A DNA stretch of 64,000 bases, from assembly GCA_964407265.1 (NCBI GenBank), contig CAYOUV010000004.1, positions 1-64,000 on the forward strand. Direction: 5' to 3'. Numbering within the stretch: position 1 is the first letter of the stretch; every line of letters starts with the position of its first letter. Position numbers and translations under genes: made by a program. Below are positions 14,988 to 22,897 of the stretch, piece after piece. This DNA comes from CAYOUV01 sp964407265 (GTDB lineage Bacteria; Chloroflexota; Anaerolineae; Anaerolineales; Villigracilaceae). The notes under the pieces are model-generated. The model saw only the letters and a program-made list of their open reading frames with translations, had not been told where the DNA came from and ran no database searches.

Positions 14988-16421
14988 TCAATCGATCTCG
15001 CTGACAGCCGGGATGGTCGCTTTACCCACTTTTCGCAGGGTGTGGGCTTCCTGACCTTCCTGGACTTCCCAGACAGGGATCAACGGAATCAGGCGCGAAG
15101 CAAGCATGTATAACAGCATGAATAACGCGAAGGTTCCGATGGTCAGAGGAATTTCAATTCCCGGCTTATAGATGCGCCAGGTAAATGGCATACGGGTGAT
15201 CGTCAGCGAGATCGGAATGATCACATAGCGCTCAATCCACATGCCGATGTTGATCACAAATCCAATAATCCCCATCAGCCAGGGCTTGCGCCTCCATTTC
15301 TTGTTCCATAGGATAGCCCATGGAATAACAATATTACAGATCAACATGGTCATCCAGACCCAGGCCAGTGGTCCGTGTTCGTGGAAATCTAGCAGCAATT
15401 TCTCCCATTTGTCACCCCCATACCACGGCACCAAATAATCGTTGAAGAAGAAATAAGCCCAGGTGAACGAGATGATCAAGCTTAACTTCCCAAGAAAGTC
15501 GAAATGCTCAGGCCGCAGGAAATATTTCATATGCTTCATCGTCGAGCGGATGACGAACAGCACCAGCAGCACTGCCCCGATGCCTGAATGTAGCGCTCCA
15601 ATGACGAAGTAGGGACCGAAGACACTCGAAGCCCAGCCGGGACGGGTCGCCATGGCAAAATCCCAGGCCACGATCGTATGTACTGAGAACATAACCGGGA
15701 TGATCGCAAAGGCGAAGATATTCATGGCTGAATGCAGGTTCTTCCATTCACCCTCCGTACCACGAAAACCCAAGGACAGGATTCGATAAACATTCTTGCG
15801 CCAACCGGTCGAACGGTCGCGCGCCATTGCCAGGTCAGGGAGAAGCGGCAGGAACAGGTACATGGTGCTGGCCAGCAGGTAGGTGTTGATTGCCATGAAG
15901 TCCCACATCAGCGGGGAGTGAAAATCTGGCCAGATGGTGCGCTGATTCGGGTATGGAAAAAGCCAGTAGGAACGCCAGACGCGCCCCAGGTGCATGAAGA
16001 CGCTCAAACCGGCCTGCACCAGGCCGAAGGTGGTCATCAGTTCGGCTGCACGTGTGAATGGGCGGCGGATTTCAACTTTCATGACCCGCAACAGTGCGGA
16101 AATGAAGGTCCCGGCGTGGCTGATACCGATCCAGAAGACGACATTGGTCAGGAAGATACCCCAGTATGCCGGACGGTTTACCCCGGCCACACCCAAACCC
16201 TTCGCAATCATGTATCCCCAGGCGCCAAAGAGACAGGTCACCACCACCACAGTCAGCAGGATGGTCACCACCCAGAATTTCCAGTTGGTGGTGTGCATCG
16301 ACTCCATCACCATGCCGTTCATCTCACCCCGCGGCTTGGGATCGAACATCAAATGCTCACGGGGGTCTTCCTGTTCTTCTTCCTGATAGGGACGCGACAC
16401 GGCGTTAGCTGTTACGGCCAT
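14988..16421 (-). CDS. actC: Alternative Complex III quinone-binding subunit ActC (NrfD family)
   Basis: The 477-residue protein has about ten membrane helices and oxidises menaquinol at the periplasmic face, passing electrons to the iron-sulphur ActB part. Family landmarks are WIGISHAGTFISALLR, MHLGRVWRSYW, PDFHSPLMWDFMAINTY and YFFFNDYLVPWYGG. Its first codons overlap the end of the iron-sulphur gene by 17 bases. The gene at 10516-11952 is its close paralogue. Confidence 0.95.
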   Translation of the reverse strand: MAVTANAVSRPYQEEEQEDPREHLMFDPKPRGEMNGMVMESMHTTNWKFWVVTILLTVVVVTCLFGAWGYMIAKGLGVAGVNRPAYWGIFLTNVVFWIGISHAGTFISALLRVMKVEIRRPFTRAAELMTTFGLVQAGLSVFMHLGRVWRSYWLFPYPNQRTIWPDFHSPLMWDFMAINTYLLASTMYLFLPLLPDLAMARDRSTGWRKNVYRILSLGFRGTEGEWKNLHSAMNIFAFAIIPVMFSVHTIVAWDFAMATRPGWASSVFGPYFVIGALHSGIGAVLLVLFVIRSTMKHMKYFLRPEHFDFLGKLSLIISFTWAYFFFNDYLVPWYGGDKWEKLLLDFHEHGPLAWVWMTMLICNIVIPWAILWNKKWRRKPWLMGIIGFVINIGMWIERYVIIPISLTITRMPFTWRIYKPGIEIPLTIGTFALFMLLYMLASRLIPLIPVWEVQEGQEAHTLRKVGKATIPAVSEID

Positions 16422-17160
16422 GGGGCGATCCTCCCTTCAAGTAAGATACACGCGGCAGCGTGCCCAAATCTTCCAGCAGCTTGAAACCACGATTATTGCG
16501 GGCTGCCTTGCTCACGCGGCTGTTCGGGTCATCGATACGACCAAAGATGATCGCATCCGCCGGGCAGGCTTGCGCGCAAGCCGGCACCATCTCGCCATCC
16601 TGGATCTCGCGATTCTCAGATTTAGCCTTGTCCTCCACATGGTGAATGCGTTGGATGCAGAAGGTGCACTTTTCCATCACGCCGCGCTGGCGGACGGTCA
16701 CATCCGGGTTGAACTGATTGTTGAGTGGCTCGGGCCGCTGCCAGTCACGCCAGTTGAAGACCCGTGCCTGGTAAGGGCAGTTGTTGGCACAATAGCGCGT
16801 TCCCACACAACGGTTATAAACCTGCAGGTTGACATCTTCCGAAGGGCTGTGCACTGACGCATAGACCGGGCAGACCGGTTCGCAGGGTGCGTGACCACAC
16901 TGCTGGCAAAGCACCGGCTGGAACTCAGTATTCACTTCTGGATACTGGCCATTCCAGAAACGCTCAATGCGGATCCAGTGCATAGCACGTCCATAAGCCA
17001 GGTCTTCTTCACCGACGAAAGACAGGTTGTTCTCCATCGCACAGGCAGCTACACAGGCTTGGCAACCTGTACACAGGTCCTGATCGATGACCATCCCCCA
17101 TTTCCCGGTATTGATCTCTTCAAAAACTCCTGCTTCTAAAGGCTGAACGGGATTATCCAT
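16405..17160 (-). CDS. Iron-sulphur ActB2-type subunit (four Fe-S clusters)
   Basis: This 251-residue ferredoxin-like protein has four cluster motifs: CTGCQACVAAC, CQQCGHAPCEPVCP, CVGTRYCANNCP, and CTFC with a distant CAQACP. The third motif has Thr where the second Cys is usual, which fits the three [4Fe-4S] plus one [3Fe-4S] set reported for Alternative Complex III. In many species this domain is fused to the Mo-enzyme-like domain as one ActB; here it is separate and lacks its own export signal. It may be co-exported with its Tat-bearing partner upstream. Confidence 0.93.
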   Translation of the reverse strand: MDNPVQPLEAGVFEEINTGKWGMVIDQDLCTGCQACVAACAMENNLSFVGEEDLAYGRAMHWIRIERFWNGQYPEVNTEFQPVLCQQCGHAPCEPVCPVYASVHSPSEDVNLQVYNRCVGTRYCANNCPYQARVFNWRDWQRPEPLNNQFNPDVTVRQRGVMEKCTFCIQRIHHVEDKAKSENREIQDGEMVPACAQACPADAIIFGRIDDPNSRVSKAARNNRGFKLLEDLGTLPRVSYLKGGSPHGRNS

Positions 17161-17179
17161 TATTTATCTCTCCTCGACA

Positions 17180-19357
17180 TTACTGCTCTGAACCGTAAAC
17201 GCCCAACTTGCTTTCAAGCCGGGCCAATTCGCGCTTCTTGCCAGTCTTCTCGATCCGTACTTTGGTGGAGCCAAAAGCCAGGTCGCCAGCCTCGTTATAA
17301 GTCAGACTGAGCAGATCGACTGGATTCGCGCCGCGCCCTTCGGCGTAGCGTCCATAAGCGGTATGACCCTGCCCGAACGGGATCGCAATTGTATCGGGAC
17401 GGATGGCCGGATACTTGTAAACTGACACTTCCACCGCCCCGGCCGGGGAGGAGATCAGCACGACATCGTCATTTTCAAGACCCAACTCTTTGGCTGTGTC
17501 AGGATTTATCTGCACCCAGGTATTCCAGGTCACAGTGGTGGTCGGATCGGGCACTTCCTGCAGCCAGGGTTTGTTGGCGCCCACATCGGCAATGACCGGT
17601 GAAAGGAACGGTACAAAATAGAACTTCCCATCGCCTTCAAACTTGGGATCGTCGACGTTCAGCGGCTGGCTGAGCACATCCGGGCCAGACGGAGCAACGC
17701 GGCTATCCTTGGTCTGCCACCAGCCGCCGTACTGCTGGAAATTGGCCTGGAAGGTATTGATCTCCGGGGCTGTAAAATAGCCATCTTTGGCCTCCACCAG
17801 CGGGAGCAGCTTGCTCTGCAGGAATGCAACCTCATCCTTAAAGGATAGTGTTGTCGCCAGGTCGCCGCCAGCCTGCTGGGCTGCCGCCAGCAGCACATCG
17901 ACCGTCGAGCGGGTATTGAAGAAGGGCACCACCGTCGGTTGTGCGCCTGAGAGCACGGGCAACTCGCTACCGGTCTGAATGCGCTGGTAGCCCCAGGATT
18001 CCAATCCCTGATGATCGGGGAAAATATAATCAGCCTGCATGGCAGTCTCGTCAGGGAAGGTCGCAAATGAGATCACCAGCGGCACGCTCTTGAGCGCATC
18101 ATTAAAGCCCAGGGCATGCGGCAGGTCGAAAACCGGATTGACATTGTGCACAAATAACACTTTGACGTCGCCAGCTTTCAGCTTGTCCACGAAAGCGGAC
18201 ATTTCCTGGATCGAGGCCGGGCGGTGATAGGAATCTGCAGTCGGAGCGCCTGGCGAAAGGTAGACACCACCCTCCTGACCGAAATTACCCACCAGGGCGT
18301 TGAAGGCCAGCACGGCTTTGGCTGCCTGCAAACCGTTGACCTGACCGAGTGCCGCCCCACCGGGGATCGCCAACGGGTGATCGGCATCGGCAAAGATTTG
18401 CGCCAGCCGGTCGAGTGTATCCATGCTCACGCCGGAGGTCTTTGAGGCAGCCTGGACGTCCACCCCAGAAAAAGCCTGGGGCAGTGAAGATAAACGCTTT
18501 TCAGCTACTAACCGGCCCAGAGCCAGGGCCACCTGGCCTTCGGTTCCGGGCTGAATCGGGATCCACTCATCCGCGTTGGCCGCCGTCTGCGACATAACCG
18601 GTTCGAACTGGACCAGGTAGCCGCGGCGACCAGCATTCCCGCGGCGCATGTTGGAATAATTGCGCGTAAAAGCAACCGGGGAGAGCCAGGTCTCCAGGAA
18701 GTTTGCCCCGAAAGAAAAAGTCATATCGGCGTTAGCCAGGTCAAAAAAGGGCAGGCCTGCTCCGCCAAGCATGTCTTCAGCCGCTTTCGATAAGGTGGCT
18801 CGCGACTCGAACATACCCAGAACCCCAAAACGTACCGGCGGGGGCGCACCAATGGTGGCGGTCAGGTCGCTGACCAGGTCAAAAATGTGATCCGGTGCCA
18901 TCCCCATCAGGAACGCGACCCCGCTCGGATCTGTGTTTTTGAGCGCGTCGGCGACCACGCTGATGGCCGCCTCCCACTTCATGGTAGTGAAATTGCGCGA
19001 ACCGCGTGCAGACTGGGCAACCGGGTCCTGCATACGATCAGGGTTGTACAAGCCATGTAAAGTAGCCTGTCCACGCGCGCAGGTCTTGCCCTGATTGACG
19101 GGATGATTCGGGTTACCTTCCACCTTGAGCGCGCGTCCCTGCATGGTGCGCACCACAACCCCACAGCCTGCTGGACACTCACGACAGGTGCTGGCGTAGT
19201 AGGTGCTCTGGCCGTTGTAGGTGTATTCCGGCATCTTGGTATATGGTTCGCGCGTAACATAGCGCGAGGCTGGACCACAGCCGGTCAACACGGCGGTCGC
19301 TGCAGCGCTTGCACCGACCAATTTCAAAAAGTCTCGCCGGGAAATTTTTTCAGTCAT
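17180..19357 (-). CDS. Molybdopterin-oxidoreductase-like ActB1 subunit with Tat lipoprotein signal
   Basis: The 725-residue protein starts with SRRDFLKLVG, a twin-arginine signal, followed by a lipobox-like VLTGC, suggesting a Tat-exported lipoprotein. The body is of the Mo-bisPGD enzyme family. Residues near 55-95 contain C-x2-C-x3-C-x27-C, the full ligand set for the FS0 [4Fe-4S] cluster. Known ActB proteins are described as lacking both this cluster and the Mo cofactor. Here the Cys set is intact; I could not identify a Mo ligand with certainty. The C-terminal part has the usual MGD-binding-like NPDTAKELGLENDDVVLISSPAGAVEVSVY. It lies between the pentaheme and iron-sulphur genes. Confidence 0.9.
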   Translation of the reverse strand: MTEKISRRDFLKLVGASAAATAVLTGCGPASRYVTREPYTKMPEYTYNGQSTYYASTCRECPAGCGVVVRTMQGRALKVEGNPNHPVNQGKTCARGQATLHGLYNPDRMQDPVAQSARGSRNFTTMKWEAAISVVADALKNTDPSGVAFLMGMAPDHIFDLVSDLTATIGAPPPVRFGVLGMFESRATLSKAAEDMLGGAGLPFFDLANADMTFSFGANFLETWLSPVAFTRNYSNMRRGNAGRRGYLVQFEPVMSQTAANADEWIPIQPGTEGQVALALGRLVAEKRLSSLPQAFSGVDVQAASKTSGVSMDTLDRLAQIFADADHPLAIPGGAALGQVNGLQAAKAVLAFNALVGNFGQEGGVYLSPGAPTADSYHRPASIQEMSAFVDKLKAGDVKVLFVHNVNPVFDLPHALGFNDALKSVPLVISFATFPDETAMQADYIFPDHQGLESWGYQRIQTGSELPVLSGAQPTVVPFFNTRSTVDVLLAAAQQAGGDLATTLSFKDEVAFLQSKLLPLVEAKDGYFTAPEINTFQANFQQYGGWWQTKDSRVAPSGPDVLSQPLNVDDPKFEGDGKFYFVPFLSPVIADVGANKPWLQEVPDPTTTVTWNTWVQINPDTAKELGLENDDVVLISSPAGAVEVSVYKYPAIRPDTIAIPFGQGHTAYGRYAEGRGANPVDLLSLTYNEAGDLAFGSTKVRIEKTGKKRELARLESKLGVYGSEQ

Positions 19358-19381
19358 GTAAACTATCCTTTCAAGCCCGGT

Positions 19382-19936
19382 TTAATAATGACAGGTTCCG
19401 CAGTCGGTGAGCTTGGTCAATAATTTGGGATTATCTTTGGCGCGCTCACGATGACAGTTCAAACACCAGCCCATGTTGACCCGCTGCTGGAGTTTCGCCG
19501 TGGTTTGGGTGCTCATATCGCCATGACAATTCTCACAGTTCAGTCCGGCAGCCAGGTGTGGCCGGTGGTTAAAATGTACGAAATCCGGAACCTGGTAGAC
19601 CGGCACCCATTTGATCGGCTGGTTATTATTCACGTACTTGGCCAGCTTTTGCAATTCAGGGCTGGTCTGGGTTTTGGCAATCTGTTGGTGGCAGCCCCAG
19701 CACTTTTGTTCGGTCGGCAAACCGGCTGAAGCCTGGGTAAATGCACCCGGATGGCAGTACAGGCATTGGATGCCCAGCCCAACGTGCAGTTTGTGCGGGA
19801 AGTTAATCGGTTGTTCCGGCGAGGTCTGGGTCTGGTAAATACCCCAGCCAGCGCCTCCGATGACCGTTAGGAAGGCAATCACCAAAACCACACGCACGAT
19901 GGGCTCCTTCAATAATGTTTTGATTCTCACGCCCAT
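19382..19936 (-). CDS. actA: Alternative Complex III pentaheme cytochrome c ActA
   Basis: The 184-residue protein carries an N-terminal membrane helix (about 13-32) and five CxxCH heme motifs: CLYCH, CWGCH, CENCH, CLNCH and a last CGTCH two residues before the end. This matches the ActA pentaheme subunit (or the related cytochrome c7/NrfH-like exporters). It receives electrons from the Fe-S chain and hands them to the monoheme subunit. It ends 24 bp before the ActB1 start. Confidence 0.94.
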   Translation of the reverse strand: MGVRIKTLLKEPIVRVVLVIAFLTVIGGAGWGIYQTQTSPEQPINFPHKLHVGLGIQCLYCHPGAFTQASAGLPTEQKCWGCHQQIAKTQTSPELQKLAKYVNNNQPIKWVPVYQVPDFVHFNHRPHLAAGLNCENCHGDMSTQTTAKLQQRVNMGWCLNCHRERAKDNPKLLTKLTDCGTCHY

Positions 19937-19960
19937 TTCTGCTCCTCTAAGAGTTTGGTA

Positions 19961-20914
19961 TCACTTACGTCTGCGCAGCACGAGGACGGCTGTCGCACCG
20001 ATCACGATCAGAATACTAAAAATGACCAGACTGCCGCCAAGTGTTCCCAATATAGCGACTATTCCGGTCAAAATACCCGTCCACAGATTGCTGGCCGGTC
20101 CACCCAGCAGGGGCGACGGCTCGGAACCTGTTCCAGCCGGACCAGGTTCGGCGACAGCAGAGCCAGTTGGCAGTGTTTGCGCGTACATTAATACATCTCG
20201 TCCGTCTGCCGGGGACCAACCCAAGTCATAGCCGATCGGCATTTCGGTTCCAGCCACCCCAAAACGCGTCCGGTGCAGGAAGCGATATGGGTCGCGGTTC
20301 GCAACCGATCCCAGGTATTCATCAATGCCTTCGGTGCGGAAGATAATCGTTTTACCATCTTCCCCGTGACACGCAGCGCAAGTGGATTGGAAAAGTTCCT
20401 TGCCATGTTCCAGATCCCCCCCGATCACTTTAAGCGAGATTTGATCGATGTACTGTGAGTCATCGATCAAACCATTTTTCAAGAACACGGCGAGTTGCTG
20501 CATAGAATTATCGTCCAGATATTTAGAAAAATTATGGGCCGGATCTTTATCGCCTTTCAAATGACCAACGATATCTGCCTCGGTCATATTTTGCGTGGTA
20601 ATGATCAGGCTGGGGAAGCCAGTGTAATGCGAACCGCTCGCATAAGCTCCCGTATTGCCTTTGTAGTCCCAGCCATGACATTCGGAGCAGCGCCAGGTAT
20701 CCGGGCCCGATCGCGAGTTCGTCGATTGGCGACTCCAGATAGGCATCTCTCCTAAAGGCGCTTCAACGCCAAGCACGGCGTACCACTTATCGTAAAGTTG
20801 TGCACCCACGACCAAATCCGGATTTTCTTTTGAAAAATCGCGGGCAAAAACAAATCCCGTCCCGATCAGCAGCAAGACGAGACCGAACAAACTTGCCTGA
20901 ACAAGACGTTTCAT
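19961..20914 (-). CDS. Secreted diheme cytochrome c with C-terminal membrane anchor
   Basis: The start at 20914 (MKRLVQASLF) has GGAG seven bases upstream. The 317-residue protein has a signal peptide (1-24). Two heme motifs, CSECH near residue 80 and CAACH near 190, lie in two separate cytochrome-like domains. A Pro/Gly linker and a C-terminal membrane helix with an RRRK stop-transfer tail complete it. It is the first gene of the ACIII-like operon, so it is likely an accessory donor or acceptor. It is not a standard Act subunit. Confidence 0.88.
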   Translation of the reverse strand: MKRLVQASLFGLVLLLIGTGFVFARDFSKENPDLVVGAQLYDKWYAVLGVEAPLGEMPIWSRQSTNSRSGPDTWRCSECHGWDYKGNTGAYASGSHYTGFPSLIITTQNMTEADIVGHLKGDKDPAHNFSKYLDDNSMQQLAVFLKNGLIDDSQYIDQISLKVIGGDLEHGKELFQSTCAACHGEDGKTIIFRTEGIDEYLGSVANRDPYRFLHRTRFGVAGTEMPIGYDLGWSPADGRDVLMYAQTLPTGSAVAEPGPAGTGSEPSPLLGGPASNLWTGILTGIVAILGTLGGSLVIFSILIVIGATAVLVLRRRK

Positions 20915-21010
20915 CGCATTCTCCTTTTTCGATATGCCAATCGGGCCCCACCAAGTCAATGATTATACTGCAATATTAAACCAATATGATATTTTTGAAC
21001 CTATTTAGGC

Positions 21011-21028
21011 AAACATAACCTAATGTTT
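21011..21028. promoter_or_regulatory. Dyad AAACAT-N6-ATGTTT upstream of the ACIII-like operon
   Basis: The 18-bp element has perfect 6-bp arms and lies about 100 bp upstream of the first cytochrome gene. The size suits a dimeric regulator. No matching family is recognised. Confidence 0.35.
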
Positions 21029-21033
21029 AGCTC

Positions 21034-21052
21034 ACAATTAGATTTGAATTGT
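21034..21052. promoter_or_regulatory. Dyad ACAATT-N7-AATTGT upstream of the ACIII-like operon
   Basis: This second perfect 6-bp-arm dyad begins six bases beyond the first. Its half sites point in the opposite sense to a Rex operator (ACAA...TTGT). Confidence 0.3.
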
Positions 21053-21085
21053 TTTTTAGCTTTGCTTTCCGTGTAATATAAAATA

Positions 21086-21128
21086 GATGGTTGTATTTTA
21101 TCATTCACACCGACCGAATACAACCATC
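21086..21128. repeat. 12-bp perfect inverted repeat with 19-base spacer
   Basis: The arms GATGGTTGTATT (21086-21097) and its exact reverse complement (21117-21128) lie in the divergent region between the respiratory operon and the small gene at 21187. It is too long to be chance in 270 bp. It could be an operator or an RNA hairpin in the 21187 leader. Confidence 0.6.
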
Positions 21129-21186
21129 GCAACCTTCTTTTTGCCCGTGATATACTATTACATATCGTCAAAAAGAGGCTTCTAAG

Positions 21187-21450
21187 ATGCGATTCCTGCC
21201 CAGAGCCATTCGCCTGATTGTCTTCCTGACCATCGGAAGCGGATTGGCTTTTATCAGTGCCGCGCTAAGCGCTCCCATCCAAACCCAACTGACGCCAACC
21301 CCGCCTGCGATCACACCCACAGCCACACCGCTGGTTCAACCTGGATCGGTCGCTGGAACGACAGACGGTATTCTACTAATTGCAACTGTGATTGTTCTGA
21401 TCGTCATTATTCCAATACTCTGGAAACGTAGTGCGTGGTCGCACGCATAA
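21187..21450 (+). CDS. Small signal-anchored protein with Thr/Pro linker and C-terminal helix
   Basis: This 87-residue hypothetical protein has an N-terminal signal peptide (to about residue 28), a Thr/Pro-rich segment (34-50), and one strong membrane helix (61-79) followed by KRSAWSHA. No known domain is seen. A weak AGAGG-like site precedes the ATG. It is oriented divergently from the respiratory operon. Its reality is supported by sensible signal/TM architecture only. Confidence 0.55.
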   Translation: MRFLPRAIRLIVFLTIGSGLAFISAALSAPIQTQLTPTPPAITPTATPLVQPGSVAGTTDGILLIATVIVLIVIIPILWKRSAWSHA

Positions 21451-21452
21451 AA

Positions 21453-21480
21453 ACTGCCCTCCGGAAAATCGGAGGGCAGT
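21453..21480 (-). terminator. Terminator for the protease-LuxR operon
   Basis: An 11-bp stem (ACTGCCCTCCG with its complement) lies directly after the LuxR stop codon on the minus strand, followed there by TTTTTA. It may also stop the small plus-strand gene, but has no T-run in that direction. Confidence 0.8.
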
Positions 21481-21483
21481 TCG

Positions 21484-22104
21484 CTACAGGGTAATCAACC
21501 CGCGTTGCATTCCGGCACGGACCGCTTCCGTCCGGCTGGACACCCCCAGTTTGGCGTACAACGACGAGAGATGGAATTTGACTGTGTGCTCGCTGATGGT
21601 CAACTCGAGGGCGATCTGCTTATTGGCCAATCCCCGCGAGATCAATTGCAGGACTTCGACTTCACGCCCCGTTAGAGGCTCGATCAGCGGCTCCGCATCA
21701 GACAAAGTCCGGACCGAGGGTCTGATTAAAAGGTCTTTTACCAAACTTGGAGCACCAACCCACAAGCCTTCTCCCAGCGCATGAACCGCAGCCAGCAATT
21801 CGTCTTCCGTTGCATTGACCGGCAAAACCCCCCAGGCGTGCGGCCTTGACCCGGACAAAGCCCGCACCTCATTGCCTTCGTCAGTCAGCAGGAGCAGCGC
21901 CGCATCTGCCTCGTCAGCCAGTTCACGCAATTCTGCGCCTCCCAGCTCAGCAACCACCAAAATATCCAGGCTTACCCCCAAGGTATCCAGTTCGTCCAGA
22001 TCGGCAATTTCAGCCACCACATCGATCTCAGCACTGCCGTTAAGCAGTTCGCGTAAACCGATGCGCAAAGCCAGATTCTGGGCAAGAACTCCCACACGCA
22101 TCAA
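21484..22104 (-). CDS. LuxR/NarL-type regulator with degenerate receiver domain
   Basis: The 206-residue protein has a C-terminal LuxR helix-turn-helix (about 140-200) with LTGREVEVLQLISRGLANKQIALELTISEHTVKFHLSSLYAKLGV. The N-terminal half follows the receiver fold, but the acidic pair, phospho-acceptor Asp (DILVVAELGG) and conserved Lys (GVLPVNATEDEL) are all replaced. Phosphorylation control is therefore unlikely. It overlaps the upstream protease by four bases and is the last gene of a three-gene operon with no histidine kinase. Confidence 0.9.
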   Translation of the reverse strand: MMRVGVLAQNLALRIGLRELLNGSAEIDVVAEIADLDELDTLGVSLDILVVAELGGAELRELADEADAALLLLTDEGNEVRALSGSRPHAWGVLPVNATEDELLAAVHALGEGLWVGAPSLVKDLLIRPSVRTLSDAEPLIEPLTGREVEVLQLISRGLANKQIALELTISEHTVKFHLSSLYAKLGVSSRTEAVRAGMQRGLITL

Positions 22105-22894
22105 ATTACTGTCTCCGGAATTATCCGTCGCGGCTCGCTGTGCGGTTCAAGTTCAGATAATGCCTTTTCGGCAAATTCGCGCATGATTTCAGCCGGGATG
22201 GAAATACTCTGGTCCCCGCCGACAATCATGGCATTCAAACCCATTACTTCCCCCAGCGCGTTGACCAGCGGTCCGCCGGAATTACCCGGTGCGAGCGGCA
22301 CATCTGTGCGCAAGATCGAGATTTGGCGGCCGTTGTGTGTCTGGGCAGTGGTCAACGCGCTGACGATTCCGCTACTCAGCATATCCCGCTGACCCCACGG
22401 GTGCCCGAAGGCCAGTGCCATTTGCCCCACCCGCGGCTGAGTCCGCGTTAATGGTAACACCGGCAAATCATGTGCTCCAATTTTCATCAAAGCCAAATCT
22501 ACCTCCGGATCGCGCGCCAGCAGGCGGGCTTCGTACTCGCGTCCGTTATGCAGGCTGACGGCCAGCCTGCGGTGTCCAGCCACATGATTGTTGGTTAAGA
22601 TCAATCCATCCGCACGAAAGATNNNNNNNNNNNNNNNNNNNNNNNNNNNNNNNNNNNNNNNNNNNNNNNNNNNNNNNNNNNNNNNNNNNNNNNNNNNNNN
22701 NNNNNNNNNNNNNNNNNNNNNNTGCGGTGTCCAGCCACATGATTGTTGGTTAAGATCAATCCATCCGCACGAAAGATTATCCCCGCGCCCACCTCAAAAC
22801 GCCGGCCATGCACAACCACCAAGCCCGGCAGCACCCGCTCCACCAATTCATCCAGCGCGCTCGAAAGCATAGACAGCCAGGTTGTCCCAGCCAT
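22101..22894 (-). CDS. Trypsin-like serine protease without PDZ domain (interrupted by artificial N gap)
   Basis: The two halves join in frame when the 100 N and one copy of the 55-bp flank are removed, giving 212 residues. The reconstructed protein has an S1C/HtrA-type core with H52 (TNNHVAGH), D81 (PEVDLALM) and S154 (APGNSGGPL), a complete triad. There is no signal peptide or PDZ domain, so it should be cytoplasmic. It starts three bases after the PDZ protease and overlaps the LuxR gene. It is probably intact in the genome. Confidence 0.88.
22568..22777. other. Artificial assembly gap with duplicated 55-bp flanks
   Basis: Bases 22568-22622 and 22723-22777 are identical and flank exactly 100 N. 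The scaffolder failed to merge overlapping contig ends. Removal of 155 bp restores the protease frame. Confidence 0.93.
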
Positions 22895-22897
22895 GGC

